Shown one piece after another: positions 22,915-36,045 of a stretch of DNA of 50,802 nucleotides. The translations under genes and the position numbers were made by a program. Within the stretch, counting starts at the first letter, position 1; each line of letters begins with the position of its first letter. Below the pieces are notes generated by a model. The model saw only the letters and a list, made by a program, of their open reading frames with translations. It ran no database searches and had not been told where the DNA came from. This DNA is from Guillardia theta CCMP2712 (lineage: Eukaryota > Cryptophyceae > Pyrenomonadales > Geminigeraceae): positions 544,815-595,616 of the forward strand of contig NW_005434635.1 of assembly GCF_000315625.1 (NCBI RefSeq). Direction: 5' to 3'.

Positions 22915-24685
22915 CTACCAGCCTCTGCACGGCTTGTAGATATCAATCACCTGTCCCAACAGCAATAAGAGAACCTTCTATAAACCGTCTACAAGTGGCA
23001 CAGGCTCACCATGTCGTTCTCTACAATGTAATAAAGCGGATGGCACGCAGCTGTGAGACCTGTTTGATTCGTGAGGCGCGTTGAGGGGAAAGAAATTTTA
23101 CAGGAATGGTTGGGAACAATCTTGAGCAAAGAACCTCTTGGGTAATCATCCATGTTGTAAGGTGCTCGCTTCCCTGTGGAAGTCTTCTTGGTCTGGGTTT
23201 AAACATAAATCAGCCGCTTCTCGAAGATTATCGGCTTGTACCATGACTTTCCCGCATTCCTGCGATAAGCTTTGAAGGACAAGATCGCAGCCTTCAACAA
23301 ATCCGAAGTGATCGTCTTGCGGAGCCAGATCTTTCGACATGGCGAGAGATCTATAAAATATCTATTTTCAATCCCATGTGTTAAGACAAAAGTAATTTAC
23401 CCCGCGTCACAAAGCATGTGACCCGAACTTTCGTAATGCCCGATAACGCGTGTCAAGACTCGAACCTTCCAACCAGACCTCAGCTTGCAATGAATAGAAA
23501 GTTAAGAGGAGCACCGCAACGTCTGCCTCCTTGCAAGCTCCGGCTTGCACCTGTTGGCGATCAAAGAACACCTTAGCAAAAAGTCAAAAATCCTGCTGGA
23601 AAGCATCGAATTTAACACATAGTTTCCGGGATGGATTTCTGTGACACCAGGGAATTGATTTGAACTTCCACAAGAAGGGGTGCTACCTTCATGAAGAGCA
23701 TTTTCAGCACGCACATAACTTAAAAGAGCTGCTATACCAATAGAAACTATTTGGCAATCGAGGCCTTTCTCAATCAAGAAATCAGCAAAAGACCTCGCCA
23801 TCTTGCATTCTTCTAAACAAATGTTCTGTGCCTCTGCTCTGTACACAAGGTTACTTTTTGAGTAAACCAAGATTCATCGCACGTGTCTTGAGCCTGATAG
23901 CCATGACCAGAGTGACTGTAGATACCTCGAAAAGTTATGTTTTTCTCTCCTGATATCTTTTGCGCGAGCTCCTATGAAAAGTCAGCGATTCTAGACTGAA
24001 TGAAAAGGTCACGCACCAAACCAGTTGCCCTGTTCAACCTGATGTCAACCCCAGCTCTATGATATCCGGTGTCGATCTTCAAGAAGCATCCAAAATGCGC
24101 ATTTTCTTGATCCTCTATAAAGTTTTTGAGCTCATCAACCTGAACCTCAGAGTCTACGATTAAAGAGATCTTGCATCCAGTACTTTGGGAAATCTAAGAG
24201 CTTGAATTCAAAAGGCAGACTAAACGAACAAAACTAGCCTGGTACAATGGAAAGAGCTTGATGGAGGTGATCTGAGGCAAAATGTCAATCATGTTACAAC
24301 TCACCGGCATGCAAAAGACCGGAATTCCGTAGGTGATATCACTAAACCCGTTGGAAGCAAAGAAACTGACTTCTGCCAATGTTGAGCAAACGATTCCATT
24401 TGACAAATCTCCATCAACTTGCAGTTTTGCGATTTCCATTGTCTTATGAGTTTTTACATTTGGCCGAAGCTTTACACTTCAATTGAAAAGTGTCAGGAAT
24501 GGTCGAGCTCAACGTTATATGAAGATATCTTGGTATACTTACTTGCCTGCTTTGGCTTTAGCAATCATGTTTTCACAATTTCTCTTGACGACATCAATGT
24601 CGACAATGAAAGCAGGTGTGACGAGATCTGACAGCTTGCAAGGTAATTTTGTTCTCATCGCATTCCAAGTCAAGTATGGTTCCAT
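22915..24685 (-). CDS. D-serine dehydratase / D-threonine aldolase-like PLP enzyme
   Basis: Fold-type III PLP enzyme (alanine-racemase N-terminal domain). Such enzymes cleave D-serine or D-threonine and need Zn or another divalent metal. From ATG 24685: LVTPAFIVDIDVVKRN; after an intron LRPNVKTHKTMEIAKLQ with the PLP lysine in KTHK; GIVCSTLAEVSFFASNG; SLIVDSEVQVDEL; GCFLKIDTGYHRAGVD; GIYSHSGHGYQA; GSTPSCGSSNQFPG with VTEIHPGNYV. The C-terminal DSD domain has DDHFGFVEG, KIVPNHSCLTAACHP with the His-x-Cys metal pair of this family, YYIVENDM, and the last exon VIDIYKPCRGW with stop TAG 22915-22917. Length and motif order match eukaryotic DSD1-type proteins. D-serine versus D-threonine preference cannot be told from sequence alone. 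A 5' non-coding exon is possible because ATG lies just after a good acceptor (TTTGCAG). Confidence 0.88.
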
Positions 24686-24931
24686 ATCTGCAAATTAGAA
24701 TCAATGTGCTTCGGCGATCTTGGTCTGATGCTAGCATAGAGGTGGAAGCCACATTATTGCTGCCTCCTGCTTTCCTGGCTCCTGGCAACTCTCGTGCTCG
24801 TGCTCGTGCTCGTGCTTCTGAACATGCTGCTCAGTGCTGCAGATGCACCTCGTACATCTCCTGTTCCTGTTCCTGTTCCTGCTCCTGTTCCTGTTCCTGT
24901 TCCTGTTCCTGTCCCTGCTCCTGCTCCTGTC

Positions 24932-24985
<54 letters not shown>

Positions 24986-25333
24986 TCTCACAAGTTCCTT
25001 TGTCGGGATCCGTCATTGCGTCCTCAAACTGTGACCCCACCCCAAGGCATTTCTCTAATAAAAAGAAGGGATTCCGGGGGTAGAGGGGTTATATGTGTAG
25101 ATAGGACGATCGTTGAGTTTTTCAGGCAATGAGATGCCCGGGAGTAGGTCAAGCAGTCGATTGCGAGCTCATGGAGAGATGAAGCAGCTGGTTTCTTGTT
25201 GAAATGACTGCACATAACATGCTGGGCTCATGTCATTGTTCGCTTGTCCCCGCACATCTTGAACTTCGCGACTAGCATGTCTGATAGTTGTTGCTTGTTC
25301 TGGGTGCAGACCATCGAACGAGAGTGAGGCTAC
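24686..25333. promoter_or_regulatory. Divergent intergenic region containing hexamer arrays
   Basis: Between the DSD1-like gene (-) and the giant secreted-protein gene (+). About 200 bases are simple repeat (separate entry). The rest has no recognised gene. The + strand bases just before 25334 end in GAGGCTACATG, giving the start of the giant gene. Confidence 0.4.
24790..24990. repeat. Hexanucleotide arrays (CTCGTG)n and (CTGTTC/CTGCTC)n
   Basis: A short CTCGTG run (about 24790-24816) is followed by about 21 hexamers alternating CTGTTC, CTGCTC and CTGTCC (about 24861-24985). All six frames stay open across it, producing misleading Ser-Cys, Pro-Val, Arg-Ser or Glu-Gln proteins. None is supported as a gene. 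The block structure (CTGTTC blocks first, CTGCTC blocks later) is typical of slippage expansion. Confidence 0.9.
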
Positions 25334-28300
25334 ATGCAACCATTCTCTTCATGTTGTCTTCTCGTTATTCATATCAGCATTGTCAGTGGCTTCATCTACC
25401 CTCTTCATCCTCATGCAACAGATCAAAATCTCTGGCGAAAAGATAATTACTATCCTATCACTGAAGTCATCAAGCAGAAGTATTTGGATGTCGAGCGAAG
25501 ATGGTCTTCCTCGGTACCCACTGTTGATGACACAGTCTCGTCGCCTCCTGTTAGCACTCCCTTCGATCGAGGACCCTACGCTGAACGACGTGACTATGCA
25601 CTGAATCTGCAGCCTGGCGCTCCTTTGTTCCATCCTCCAGATTCTCCTCCTGGCTCAATACCTGCCGACGGCCTGCGCGGGGGGAATTTTTGCGATGAAG
25701 GAGCTCTTGATAGTGAGTGTGTGATATCCAGACCTTTGAGCTTTCCGGGGAATTACACGATAAGTGGGATGGGAGTGACGCCATTTGTAAGGACAACCAC
25801 GACTCACTGTGATTCATTGGACTGCTCATGTGCCATAGACCTGGTCGAATTCCTTCCTTCAAAATCTGATCTCATATGGGCATCGATTACCGTGGAGATG
25901 GAGGAAGGATCAGCCTTCGTGACCAGCAAGCTCAAGTCAACGAAGATCGATGGTCATCTGCTCCAGGGCGAGTGTGAGACTCGAGTTTTATGTAAAGGTC
26001 AGGAGAGAACCAACATTTCAGACAAGAGCGCCTGCTTTCCCGGTTGTGGAACCTTCTACGAATGTCTTCATCAAGTGGACATTACGAATTTTGCGAAGGA
26101 TGGGAGAATACATCTAGACTTCACTTCCAATGAGCATGAATTCTTTGGGCATCGATGTGGTGGACATATTCTGAATGTAAGGGTTACGGTTACTGGAGAG
26201 TACCAGTCAATGGGAAGTTTGCGCCTCGCTCGTGGAGGAGGATTGTTTTGTGAAACGAAGAATTGTTCGTTATCTTTCCACAGTCTCCGCAAGCTTACCC
26301 TGGACGATGGATCAAGGATCTTCTCAGATAAGCTAAACTTCACTGTTAATTCAATGGAAATTGCAGGGCATGTAGCAGCAAACAGCTTAGAAATTACTTC
26401 TGGGGCTTTGGAATTGTCTCTTTCTGGTAGACTCTCTCACGTGGAGCCCAACCTTTTCTCCTCATGTCAGATTGACATACATCCGAAATTTGTCGAAACA
26501 AAATATTCGTCAGAACTTCCTGTGGGATGCAACATAAGTTGTTTTCCTTGTTCATGTTTGGAGATTTACGGTTATTTACATTTCTCTTTCATCTTCGTAA
26601 GAGGCATCTCCCTCTTTATCGGGGCAGAGGGTCATATCTCTGCGGATGCTCTCGGTCATTTTGGAGGTGAAGGTCAGGGAGCGGGGTCCAGTTCTGACAG
26701 CGGTGGTGGCGGAGGAGGTTTTGGAGGCCGCGGGAGTGGAGGATGTGCCCTTGGGTCTGGGGATGGAGGCAGTGGATATGGCGAAGCCGTAGCTCCGAAT
26801 ATGCTGGGAGTCTGTATCACTCTCGAAGACTGCCAGGCAGATTTTGGCTCACAAATAGGTAGCGGAGGCGGACATGGGATGGTGGAAGGCGGGCGAGGCG
26901 GTGGTGCGATAAGAATCTTGACTAGCACTGAGGTTCGCATCATTGGACGTTTGAGTGCAAACGGGGAAGATAGTGCTTGCTATCTCAAAGAGGTGACCAG
27001 GGGTATCTTCTTGTCCCAAGCCGGTGGAGGAGCAGGGAGTGGAGGATCGATTTGGATCTCCTCTGCCCGCTTGCTTGGGTCTGGTGTAGTCAGCACAAAT
27101 GGCGGTTCTGCAAATCGTTCATGCGACACTGTGAAGGTGGTGACGTCAGGAGGAGGTGGAGGAGGTGGAAGGATTGCGATCGATTATGTCACGTTAGACA
27201 TGGACCTCTTGCTTCATGCGCATGGAGGGACTTCCTTATGTGCAAGTGGAGGTGCAGGAACTGTGTTTGACTCCAATAGGATGGTTTATTTTCTTGACAA
27301 CGGTGAAATATATAAGGTATCGTCAAATTTGGCATCTTCGTTTGCGTTCCTTCAGGATCAACCGACAACTCAAGTAGCTTTGACTCCGTGGCCTCAATGG
27401 GAGGAGAGAGGTACTAATCATTTGAATATTGCTATATCCTTTTGATTTGTTGTATGCAGCAAACGTCTATCGTCAAATTGTGTGTTGCTTGAACTCTACA
27501 AGAGTTCATTATCCGGTCAATGGATGCAATCCTGCTGTTGTGGAGCAGGTTTACGTTCAGAATAGTGCTTTTGCTGAATTTCCCAAAAGCAGCTTATCTG
27601 TTCTTGTTGTCCAAAATAGTGCTTCAGTCGTTGCTACTAACTCCTCTGCAATGCTCACAGTCTCTTCTAAGATTGTACTGAGAAATGGACTGATCGGTTG
27701 TCTTGGTTGCTCCACAAGTTCGCTCGATGTTTTAAGGAATTCATGTGATGAAATTTGTCCGAATTGGAAGATTGTGTGCGATGGACATATTGTGATGGAT
27801 GGCTACAGCAAGATGATTGGAAACAATATTAGCATTCTTGTGCAACAAAACATGTTTATACTGCAAGGAGCTATGCTATATCCCAGCTCTTGGAATATTT
27901 TCTCGTCGATTGAAATTGATTGCTCCAGTTTAGTACTCAATGGTACAATACACTTTTCCATCATTCAATTGAACGTTACCAATATCAGCATCCTCGAAGC
28001 TGGGTTGATCTCTGCTGATGGGAGTGGAGCGATGGCAGGTACCGGACTTGGAGATGGTCTTTCGAATCGCCTTGGGGGGGAGGAGGGGGTCATGGAGGAC
28101 GAGGAGCTCAAGCATGCTCCTCGAATATGACGGGAGGAGCTGCATATGATCAGCTCATTCCAACAGAATTTGGAAGTGCTGGCGGCTATGGCAACCTGAA
28201 CTTGACGTCAGGAGAGCTAGAGGAAGAGGTCAAGTTGTCAAGGAATGGCTCTTGGAACCTCGTAACTTTATCTTCTGTGGGGTTTGCCGTCCGTCAAGTA

Positions 28301-31300
28301 CAACGTACGAGAGAATCCGCTTCCTTGACCAGTGGTTTCTGCCAGTTGAGGGGAATGCGCTTATTTCCTGGTATGTTGCCCCAGTACGTCACCCCTGCAG
28401 AGAAGCTTCCTCGCTTTAAGACTGATTGTCCAGTCGGTATGCGAGGAAGCAGCATGCGAGACTGGTGTTGCTCGGGCTTGAATTGTGACTGTATTCTCGT
28501 CAGGAACAATTCTGTTCCAGGGGGAAGGGGTGGAGGGATTATCAAATTGTTTGCGTCCAAACAGGTACAGTTGAATGGTTCAATTAGCGCCAATGGCGAG
28601 AGTTATGTGTGCAACCGTGGATACCCTACGTTCTCAACAGGAGGAGGAGGTGCAGGAGGATCTATTTCTATTAGTGCCCAGCAGTTCCTTGGAGCTGGAA
28701 ACATTTGCTCCTCCGGAGGATCGGTACAAGTCGCGTGTTCCTCAACTATCAGTGGAGGCGGCGGAGCTGGCGGGCGGATCTTCCTAAGAAACCATGACAG
28801 CGACGTGATCGATCTCATCTCGCTCGAGCTCAATATCTCTGCGTTTGGAGGATCGAGCGATGGATGTGGAGCAGGTGGAGCAGGAACGATCTTCATTGAG
28901 TTCAATCAGACTCTAATCGTCGACAATGGCTTTGCTTCTTTCTGGTCTGCCATAACTCCTTTTCCTTACCAAGACTCTTCGCATGCGAATCTGACCGATA
29001 TTATCGTCAGACGAAGAGCCTCATTTCTATTCCCTGTGGCGGACGCAATTTCTTCTGCACTGTCTGTATGGGTGAGAGACAAGGGATTCTTGGCTGCTGG
29101 CGAGAGAAGCGCAGCTCTGCAAGTGAAAACGCTAATAGTGCTAAACGAGGGCCTTGTGGGTTGTCTCATGTGTTGGAGCAGCACTGATTCTATGAATAAT
29201 CTTCCTGGCTGTTCAGACGAGCAAACCCTCTGCCCTGCAATGAGGTGAGTTCTGGATGCGTGTAAATGCATGTTCTGATGATGTGCACGCAGCATCGCGA
29301 CGAAAACCTGATTGTTCAGCAAGGATCAAAGCTTCATTTCCTGACTTTGAATATCTCCGTCACTGATATGTTTGTGTTGGATGAGACAAGTGAGATCTCT
29401 GCAGCAGACCTGCTCACTTTCTCTGAGCTCAACATCAACTCGACTTATCTCAGATGCGATGGTCTGGTTCGATCATCTTCCCTCGACATTTCTGGCATCT
29501 CCGCCTTCCTCTCTAAGACCTGTAGAATCATGTCCAAGGCACTTGGTCACCCTGCAGGAAGCGGGCCCTCTCCTGGTGCCTCAGGAGTGACCGGAGGGGG
29601 AGGAGGCGGCAATGGGGGTAACGGAGCGCAGCCTTGTTCCTTTGATGTCGGGGGAGGTATTGTGAATGTGACTTCGGGTCTACGATGGATCTACGGAAGT
29701 GGAGGAGGAAACAGTGAAAGTATGCAAACTTTTCGTGGTGGAAGGGGAGGAGGTAGGGTAAGAGTGACCATGCAGGAGAACATTACAATGCAAGGTATAA
29801 TCAACGTGGACGGGGCTGATACCTATTGCTCCAAGAGCGATCAGGAGTTTTCTCACCTCATACAAGGTCTTGGAAGTTCGAGCTTGTTCTCTGGTGGAGG
29901 TGGAGCAGGGGGTTCAATATGGATCGATTCTCATTGGATCTTTGGCTCCGGACTCCTTTCTGCAAGAGGAGGAAACACGTTTGATGGATGTGGTTCCGGT
30001 CTTCCAGGCGGGGGCGGGGGCGGAGGAGGAATACAAATACGAACTCCGAGCAACAAGAGCTTGAACTTGAGGTTAACTGCTGTAGGAGGATACAGCGGAA
30101 TCTCCTATCAAACACAAAGAGGTTTTCCAGGAATTTGCTCAGCCGGGGGGGCAGGTTTGTTGTACCTCATTTTTGACAACTCTTCTTTGCTTATGATCGA
30201 CAATGGGCGATCTGATTACGCATCTGCGCTGACCCCTTTTCCTTCTCTTTTTTCTTGCCCTTCACGTATCGTCGTTCGAAACGGAGCCCAGCTGGAATTT
30301 CCTCATCCACAAGACTCGGAGTGCGTTACAAGCTTTCTGGTCACCAACAAGTCATCCCTCTTGGCCTCCCACCGGCGACTTTTAAGTGCTTCTGTCTTAC
30401 ATGTCTATGACGGGATATTGGGTGGCGTCACATGTGGAATGAGCATGGCAACACAAAATCTGATGCCGGGATGTTCGTCAGACTGTGACAAGATTTACAT
30501 CTCTGCACAAACTCTGCAAGTCGAAGGAGGAGCGCAAGTAATGGGATGCAACCTCTGGATCAATTCCTCTCGAGTTGTTATAAGTCAGTCTTCTGGATTA
30601 CTGGCAAGTGACTCGCAGCGAAACTCCACACTGAGTCTTCTTTGTCAAGATTTGATGATTGCTGGAATCGTTCGCTTTGCCACAATTGAGATTAATAGCT
30701 CCAACAGCTTAGGAGTGACGGAGAGCGGCGTTGTTTCTGCTGCTGCTCTTGGCTATGCGGCAGAATCTGGTTCTGGTCCTGGAGGAAGCTCGATGGGAGG
30801 AGGTGGTGGAGGTGCTAATATAGGAGACGGGGATTTCGCTTGCAAGAAGTCAATCACAGGACTTTTTTTGGGTGCAAAAGGTCTGCATGTTGGAAATAGC
30901 AATGAAAGCTTGTGGGATTTTGGAAGTGGAGGAGGGAATGGATTGACTGAAGTCAATTATAATATCACAACCAACTATCAAATAATGGTGAACAAAAATG
31001 GGGTTTCTGTAGGTCCTATACAATCCTTGCCTCCCGGAGATGAATTGTTGTCAAATGTTTATAGGATAGAGAAAGGACTTCTGAGTATTGGCGACGGAAA
31101 GATTGTAAACTCTAATTGGCAGGGCAACGTAATGGATCTGACGGGAAAAGCCAGCGGGTCTTGGGTTCGAAAAGACTACTTGCAATGTCTGAAGCGAGGG
31201 ACGAATTTGACTGATGATGGTTTGGTTGTAAACCTCAGAAATCGTTTTTCTTGTGCTGATGGCTATGCCGAGTCATCACTGACGGAGTACTGCTGTCCAG

Positions 31301-34300
31301 TGGACACCTCGAGCTCAATGGGATGGCAGGATCTACTGAGATTAGGTTGTGATTGCTTGTCAGAACCTAAAGTCAGCAATCCTGGAGGACGGGGAGGAGG
31401 AAGGATCAGACTTCTTGCATTGAACACAATAGATATGAATGGAACAATTTCAGCAGACGGAGAAACAACGCTGGTTCTTCAGACGAGTTCTACAGTTCTG
31501 AATTGGTCTGTCAGCGGTGGAGGAGGAGCAGGGGGATCTGTTTCAATGATTGCTCCAATCATATCCGGAAATGGACTTGTTTCTGCGTCTGGTGGAGGCA
31601 GGTAAGATAAAGTCTTTTCATGTTGATATCTGCTGACACACGCATAGTTTTTCCACGGAACCGAATGTATTACCAGGAGGAGGAGGTGGAGGAGGGCAGA
31701 TTGAAATCTTCTCGATGTTGGTCACGTCCGAGATGCACTTCAAGGTAGAACCAGGAAGAAGTAATTGCCACGACAGTCGGATCGGGCGATACTGTGATCC
31801 TGTCTATCAGGGTCTCTGCAGCTACAAGGAGCTGAACGAGAGTTTCGATGAATTTTCAATCACCAATCCCTGGCTGATGTGGATCAATGAGCCTCTTGGA
31901 TCTTGCTTAGATGGGAAAACTGAGTTTTCTTTGAAGGAGCGCGAAAGACTCACACATTACAATCCTGTGCAAGGGAAGTGCTGGGATGTGAGTTTGTCAA
32001 AGTCAGGTTGGTTGCGAATCTTTCCAAGACATTACAGGCAGTTTTTCGTGAATGATACAGCACACAGACTTGCATATCATCTTCCGGGGAATTCCTCTTT
32101 TGACGTTGAGACCCGGATGGTGTTGATGAATAATGACTCTTCCTGTGTCATTGGTGGGCTGTACGTACTTGGAGTGGTTCATGGAGTTTCAAACCGTTCG
32201 CCATGGCACTTCGTATCATCCGACGGAGTCACCATGGAATGGGTCAAGGTCGGGGTGTTGGACACGGGGGACACGGGTAGACTGCAGGTGAGCGTTTTGT
32301 CTAGATTCGCATTTTGTCAACTCACCTCTTTGACCAGTGGACTACATACGGAACCGTCCTGGAGGAAGTCTTCGGTGTGCGTGACAGATTTCATTCGACG
32401 CACGTTCATCTTCGCCTCCAAAAGGGCACCAACCAAACACTTACTGCCTTCTGGCGGCAGGATGCAGAAACCGAGTGGACTGCGATGAATCCTCAGCTGA
32501 ATTTTGCGTGGGAGTCCATTGAAGTAGGACTCTATGCCGCGCAATGCGAAGAATACGGCAACGCAAGCGTAGACTTTGATTACATAATCGACAGATCGAA
32601 AATTTCGCATGATGAAGTGTTCGGGGGATCAGCAGAGCCGGGACTTCTTAGCCATGCCAGTTGTGTTGGCAGAGGAATAGGGGACACAACAACAAGTGAT
32701 CCAAGTGTTTCTGATGCGCTCCAGAAGTCTGTGGATGTGAAAGGATTTTCTCAAGAGATGAAAGAAGTTCATCTTGTTGATGGCGATTACAGTACTGGAA
32801 GTGGCGGGTTGGAGATGAATGATGTCAAGACGATTGTTCTGCGAGGAAGCGTCACTTCACAAGACTTTGTATACGCATGGAATTCTACAAGTTCCGGTCA
32901 TTTTGTCAAGACTCCACGCTACGATGAATCATTAGGCGGCTTTTACGACAATTTTGCTTGGAACGGAACGGGTTGGACACCTCTGGTGGTACGATACACT
33001 GTTTCTTTCAGACCGAGTCTTGTTGAGTCGAAGATGGTTTTTTTTATTGACGGAGTGGAAAGACCGACACTCATCGTTACCAGACCGTCTGAATACAAGC
33101 AGCCAAGAATCTATATCTTTACGATAGCAGAACAGAATTCCAATCACTCAGTGGAAGGGTTTGTCTTAACAACGCAGAAAGGAGTAGGTTTCGACCATGC
33201 ATACACCACAGGGACGCGAAACAATGGAGCAGATGCAGGAGAAGTTGAACTACATGTTTGGGCCAGTGCCCCTGACACTCTGTACTATCAGGGAACCAAG
33301 ACAACCGATGTGGGAGGTATGATCGAGGTCAGAGACTCGCTGCTCGCTCCGTCCAAGCTTGTCCGCACAAGACGTCTAATGGAGGAGAGGCCGATGAATC
33401 AAGTAGATGAATCCAAAGATTCTTTCCGAGAAAGTCTGAGGACATACTACATGAAGCATAATAGAGCAAAGCTGACGGATCTCGAGGACATGGTGAATGA
33501 GTGGTTTCTCAAACAAGAAGAACTTGATCAACTCCTTTCTTTGAAGTATGGCGAAGCTTTGTCATTGCATCGATCTGCATCGACCTCTGAATCCTCCATG
33601 GCCCAATTGATGCCCAAATCACCAATCTTGCTACATCCACATACTACTCCGACTCCGCCATTGCCTTCATCACCTAAAGAACTCCTGGGACAAGACGCAC
33701 GCGTCGACACGGAAGCTCAGAGCAGTCCTAATCCAAAAGAGCAAGTCAAGGCTTCAATCAAGAGTCACAAGTTTCAGCTCAGGCTGAATGAAGAATCTGC
33801 TCTTCTTGAAGCGAAATCAAGAAATATTCCATTTCTGAGGAGAAATCTAAGCCTGGAGGAAACTGTTGTAGGGCCAGCGAAAGTTGTAATCTCATGTGGA
33901 GGAGGATATTTTTTTTCACCTCTTATGAAAACATCGCCTATGCTGGTTGTCGTTGACCTCAATGTTGAATTCGTTGATTGCAATTTTGTATTCTCCGATA
34001 GTCTTGTCTTGTCCTCTTCGGTCTCGATCTTGCTTCAAAGGAGCATCGTGCGCTTTTCGAGATGTGCGTTCTCGAAAGGAAGGAGCGGACTGGAGATTGA
34101 CTCTTCCATGGTAGACTTTCGCGACTGTAGATTTAGTGATGTTGAATATCAACATGATGGCTCATCGCTTTCTCTGGGCTACCGGAAGATAATCGCAGGA
34201 GGAGGTTTGCAGCAAGCAGCATCGTTGGATCAAATGTTTGCCATGTCTCCTCAAGTCTACATGGCAGATGTGAAGTTTGAGAACAACTCGGCAAGCATGG

Positions 34301-35834
34301 GAGGAGCTCTGCGTGTTTCGAGAGGAAGCTTTTATTGCCAACGCTGCGAGTTCAGCAGGAACTCGGCGAGGAGAGACGGAGGAGCTATCGTGCTGGAGGG
34401 ATCTGCAGCAGTGATCATTACGAACTCGCTCTTTGAAAGAAATGTCGCTACAGGAGGAGGGTCGCTCGCGCTTCTCAGTGGAAGTGCTATCTTTGCCCAA
34501 GTTGATTTCAACTTCAATTTTGCCCGCCTGTATGGAGGAGCGATACTTTATAACATGTCTGCCGTACCATACAAGCTCGCTCGAGAGTGCGATTGCAAAA
34601 TTTCCTACAGAGTTTTGCCTTGTTTGACAGCTTTTTTACGATGCAACTTTCTCAATAACTCAGTCATCGGCTCCACCAAGGTATGTATGATTTGTTACTG
34701 TCGGGACAAATGCTCAATTGTTTCAACTACAGGAAGTAGGAAATGGAGGAGCAATTTTCTTTCTCGGTTCTGGATCAGCTTCGATTGAGGGGAGCTCGTT
34801 CATACAGAATTTTGTTGGTGGACCCAACGGCATGGGTGGATGTTTCGGAATGAAGGATGGAGGTTCTTTATATGTCAGAGACACACTGGTGAATCTTCTT
34901 GATCGTTTTTGTGAATGAGCTCAAGGTACCCTGCCAGATTTCAAATAATTCTGCGGGTTATGGCGCAGTTTTGCGAGTTGAAGAAAACGTGTTTTCGGTT
35001 CTGACAGATCGCCATGCTTGTGATCGTTTTTTTAGGTAATTCGCAGTATTTCAGTACTATTTGACAACACAACCATCTTTCAAAACACTGCGAGCAGATT
35101 TGGTGGAAATGCGTGCATGCTTGTTGCAAGTTTAATTGTAGTGCAGGAGGGATTTTGTCTGCATTTGTCAGCACTAAAGTCGCGCGGATTCCCTTCCTCT
35201 ACGCCGCAGGAAGGTTTTACTACAAGCTTGGACTCAGCGACTACCGCGAGTTTCCTCTTTTACGCTTTGGTTTCAACGGGAATCCGTACCTCGATCCCCA
35301 CAGTGCAACCCTGCTGCCAAATGGCCTTGGTGAGAACCATGAGGGAGAAAAGGGGTCAAGGAGCGGGATGGAGCTGACTGAGGGACAGGTCTTACTGCAA
35401 GCAATCCATACGAGCCCGCGTGGTTCACAAAAGAGCTTCCTGCTGACCCAAGATTGACCGATCAGTGGCCCTTTTATGCTACAGGGGAGCGATTCACAGG
35501 TTGGAGGGAGGCGAGTAGACAGCAAAAGATGGGGAGGGACGGGGGTTTGTGGGGGTTTGGAAGCGGAGGACGGGCTTGATGTTTCGATAGGGTATTTCAG
35601 TCCTTTAGCGCAGCCTGGCCAAAAGGTTGCATCTGGAGGGCTCTCGTTCGTCCTCTATGATGGTGCTCCAGTTTTGGATGGATGGTAAGGAAGCGAATAG
35701 TGGAGACCAATGCTGAGAGATGGTGGACCAGGGAGCAGGTTGTAGGACAAGTCATCTTCAAAGACTGCAACATCTACGAGAACATGCCGGCAGGGCTTTC
35801 GGCATGCTACATGGACGTCGAAACTCACAAGTAG
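25334..35834 (+). CDS. Giant secreted protein: glycine-rich modules, ConA-like domain, beta-helix
   Basis: Begins with a signal peptide (MQPFSSCCLLVIHISIVSG); ADGLRGGNF follows at about residue 113. At least four long modules follow (about 26600-27440, 28010-28960, 29500-30230, 30700-31700). Each has Gly-rich loops such as SGGGGGGFGGRGSGG, then GGAGSGGSIWI, GGGGGGGRIAI and a closing IDNG or LDNG. About 31750-32620 looks ConA-like (EVGLYAAQCEEYGNASVDF). At about 33400-33560 is a helical motif seen in many algal proteins (YYMKHNRAKLTDLEDMV). About 34260-35150 has right-handed beta-helix/POMP-like repeats (NNSASMGGALRVSRGSFYC, NSARRDGGAIVLEG). Introns lie near 27412, 29245, 31602, 32288, 34681 and 34890. 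The frame breaks at a G-run at 28074-28080. The 3' part after 35100 is poorly resolved; TAG 35832-35834 closes the last good frame. Likely cell-surface or extracellular; function unknown. Confidence 0.75.
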
Positions 35835-36045
35835 AGCGATGAATCTTTGTGCGGAGAAACTGACAAATTTGACAGGCAAACGTGTTTGGGTGACAAGCAG
35901 CTCTTGTAACTCCTAATTTCTCTTTTACTTTGCTGTTCGTATTTGTATTTTTTCATTCTGCTTTGTCTGTGTACCATGTTATCTGTCTCCATGTTAATGT
36001 AAAAATCAGCTTATATTGCATGCTTTGCTCTTTTTGTTGCCCGAT
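35835..36045. other. Convergent intergenic gap
   Basis: T-rich sequence between the giant gene (+) and the kinesin gene (-). It is short, with no gene. The T-rich + strand (35915-36040) would serve as the 3' region of the giant gene. Confidence 0.4.

Noticed and set aside
24731-25132. Proteins rich in Arg-Ser, Pro-Val, Glu-Gln or Ser-Cys repeats
   Set aside because: All are translations of one hexanucleotide repeat in different frames; there is no supporting non-repeat domain.
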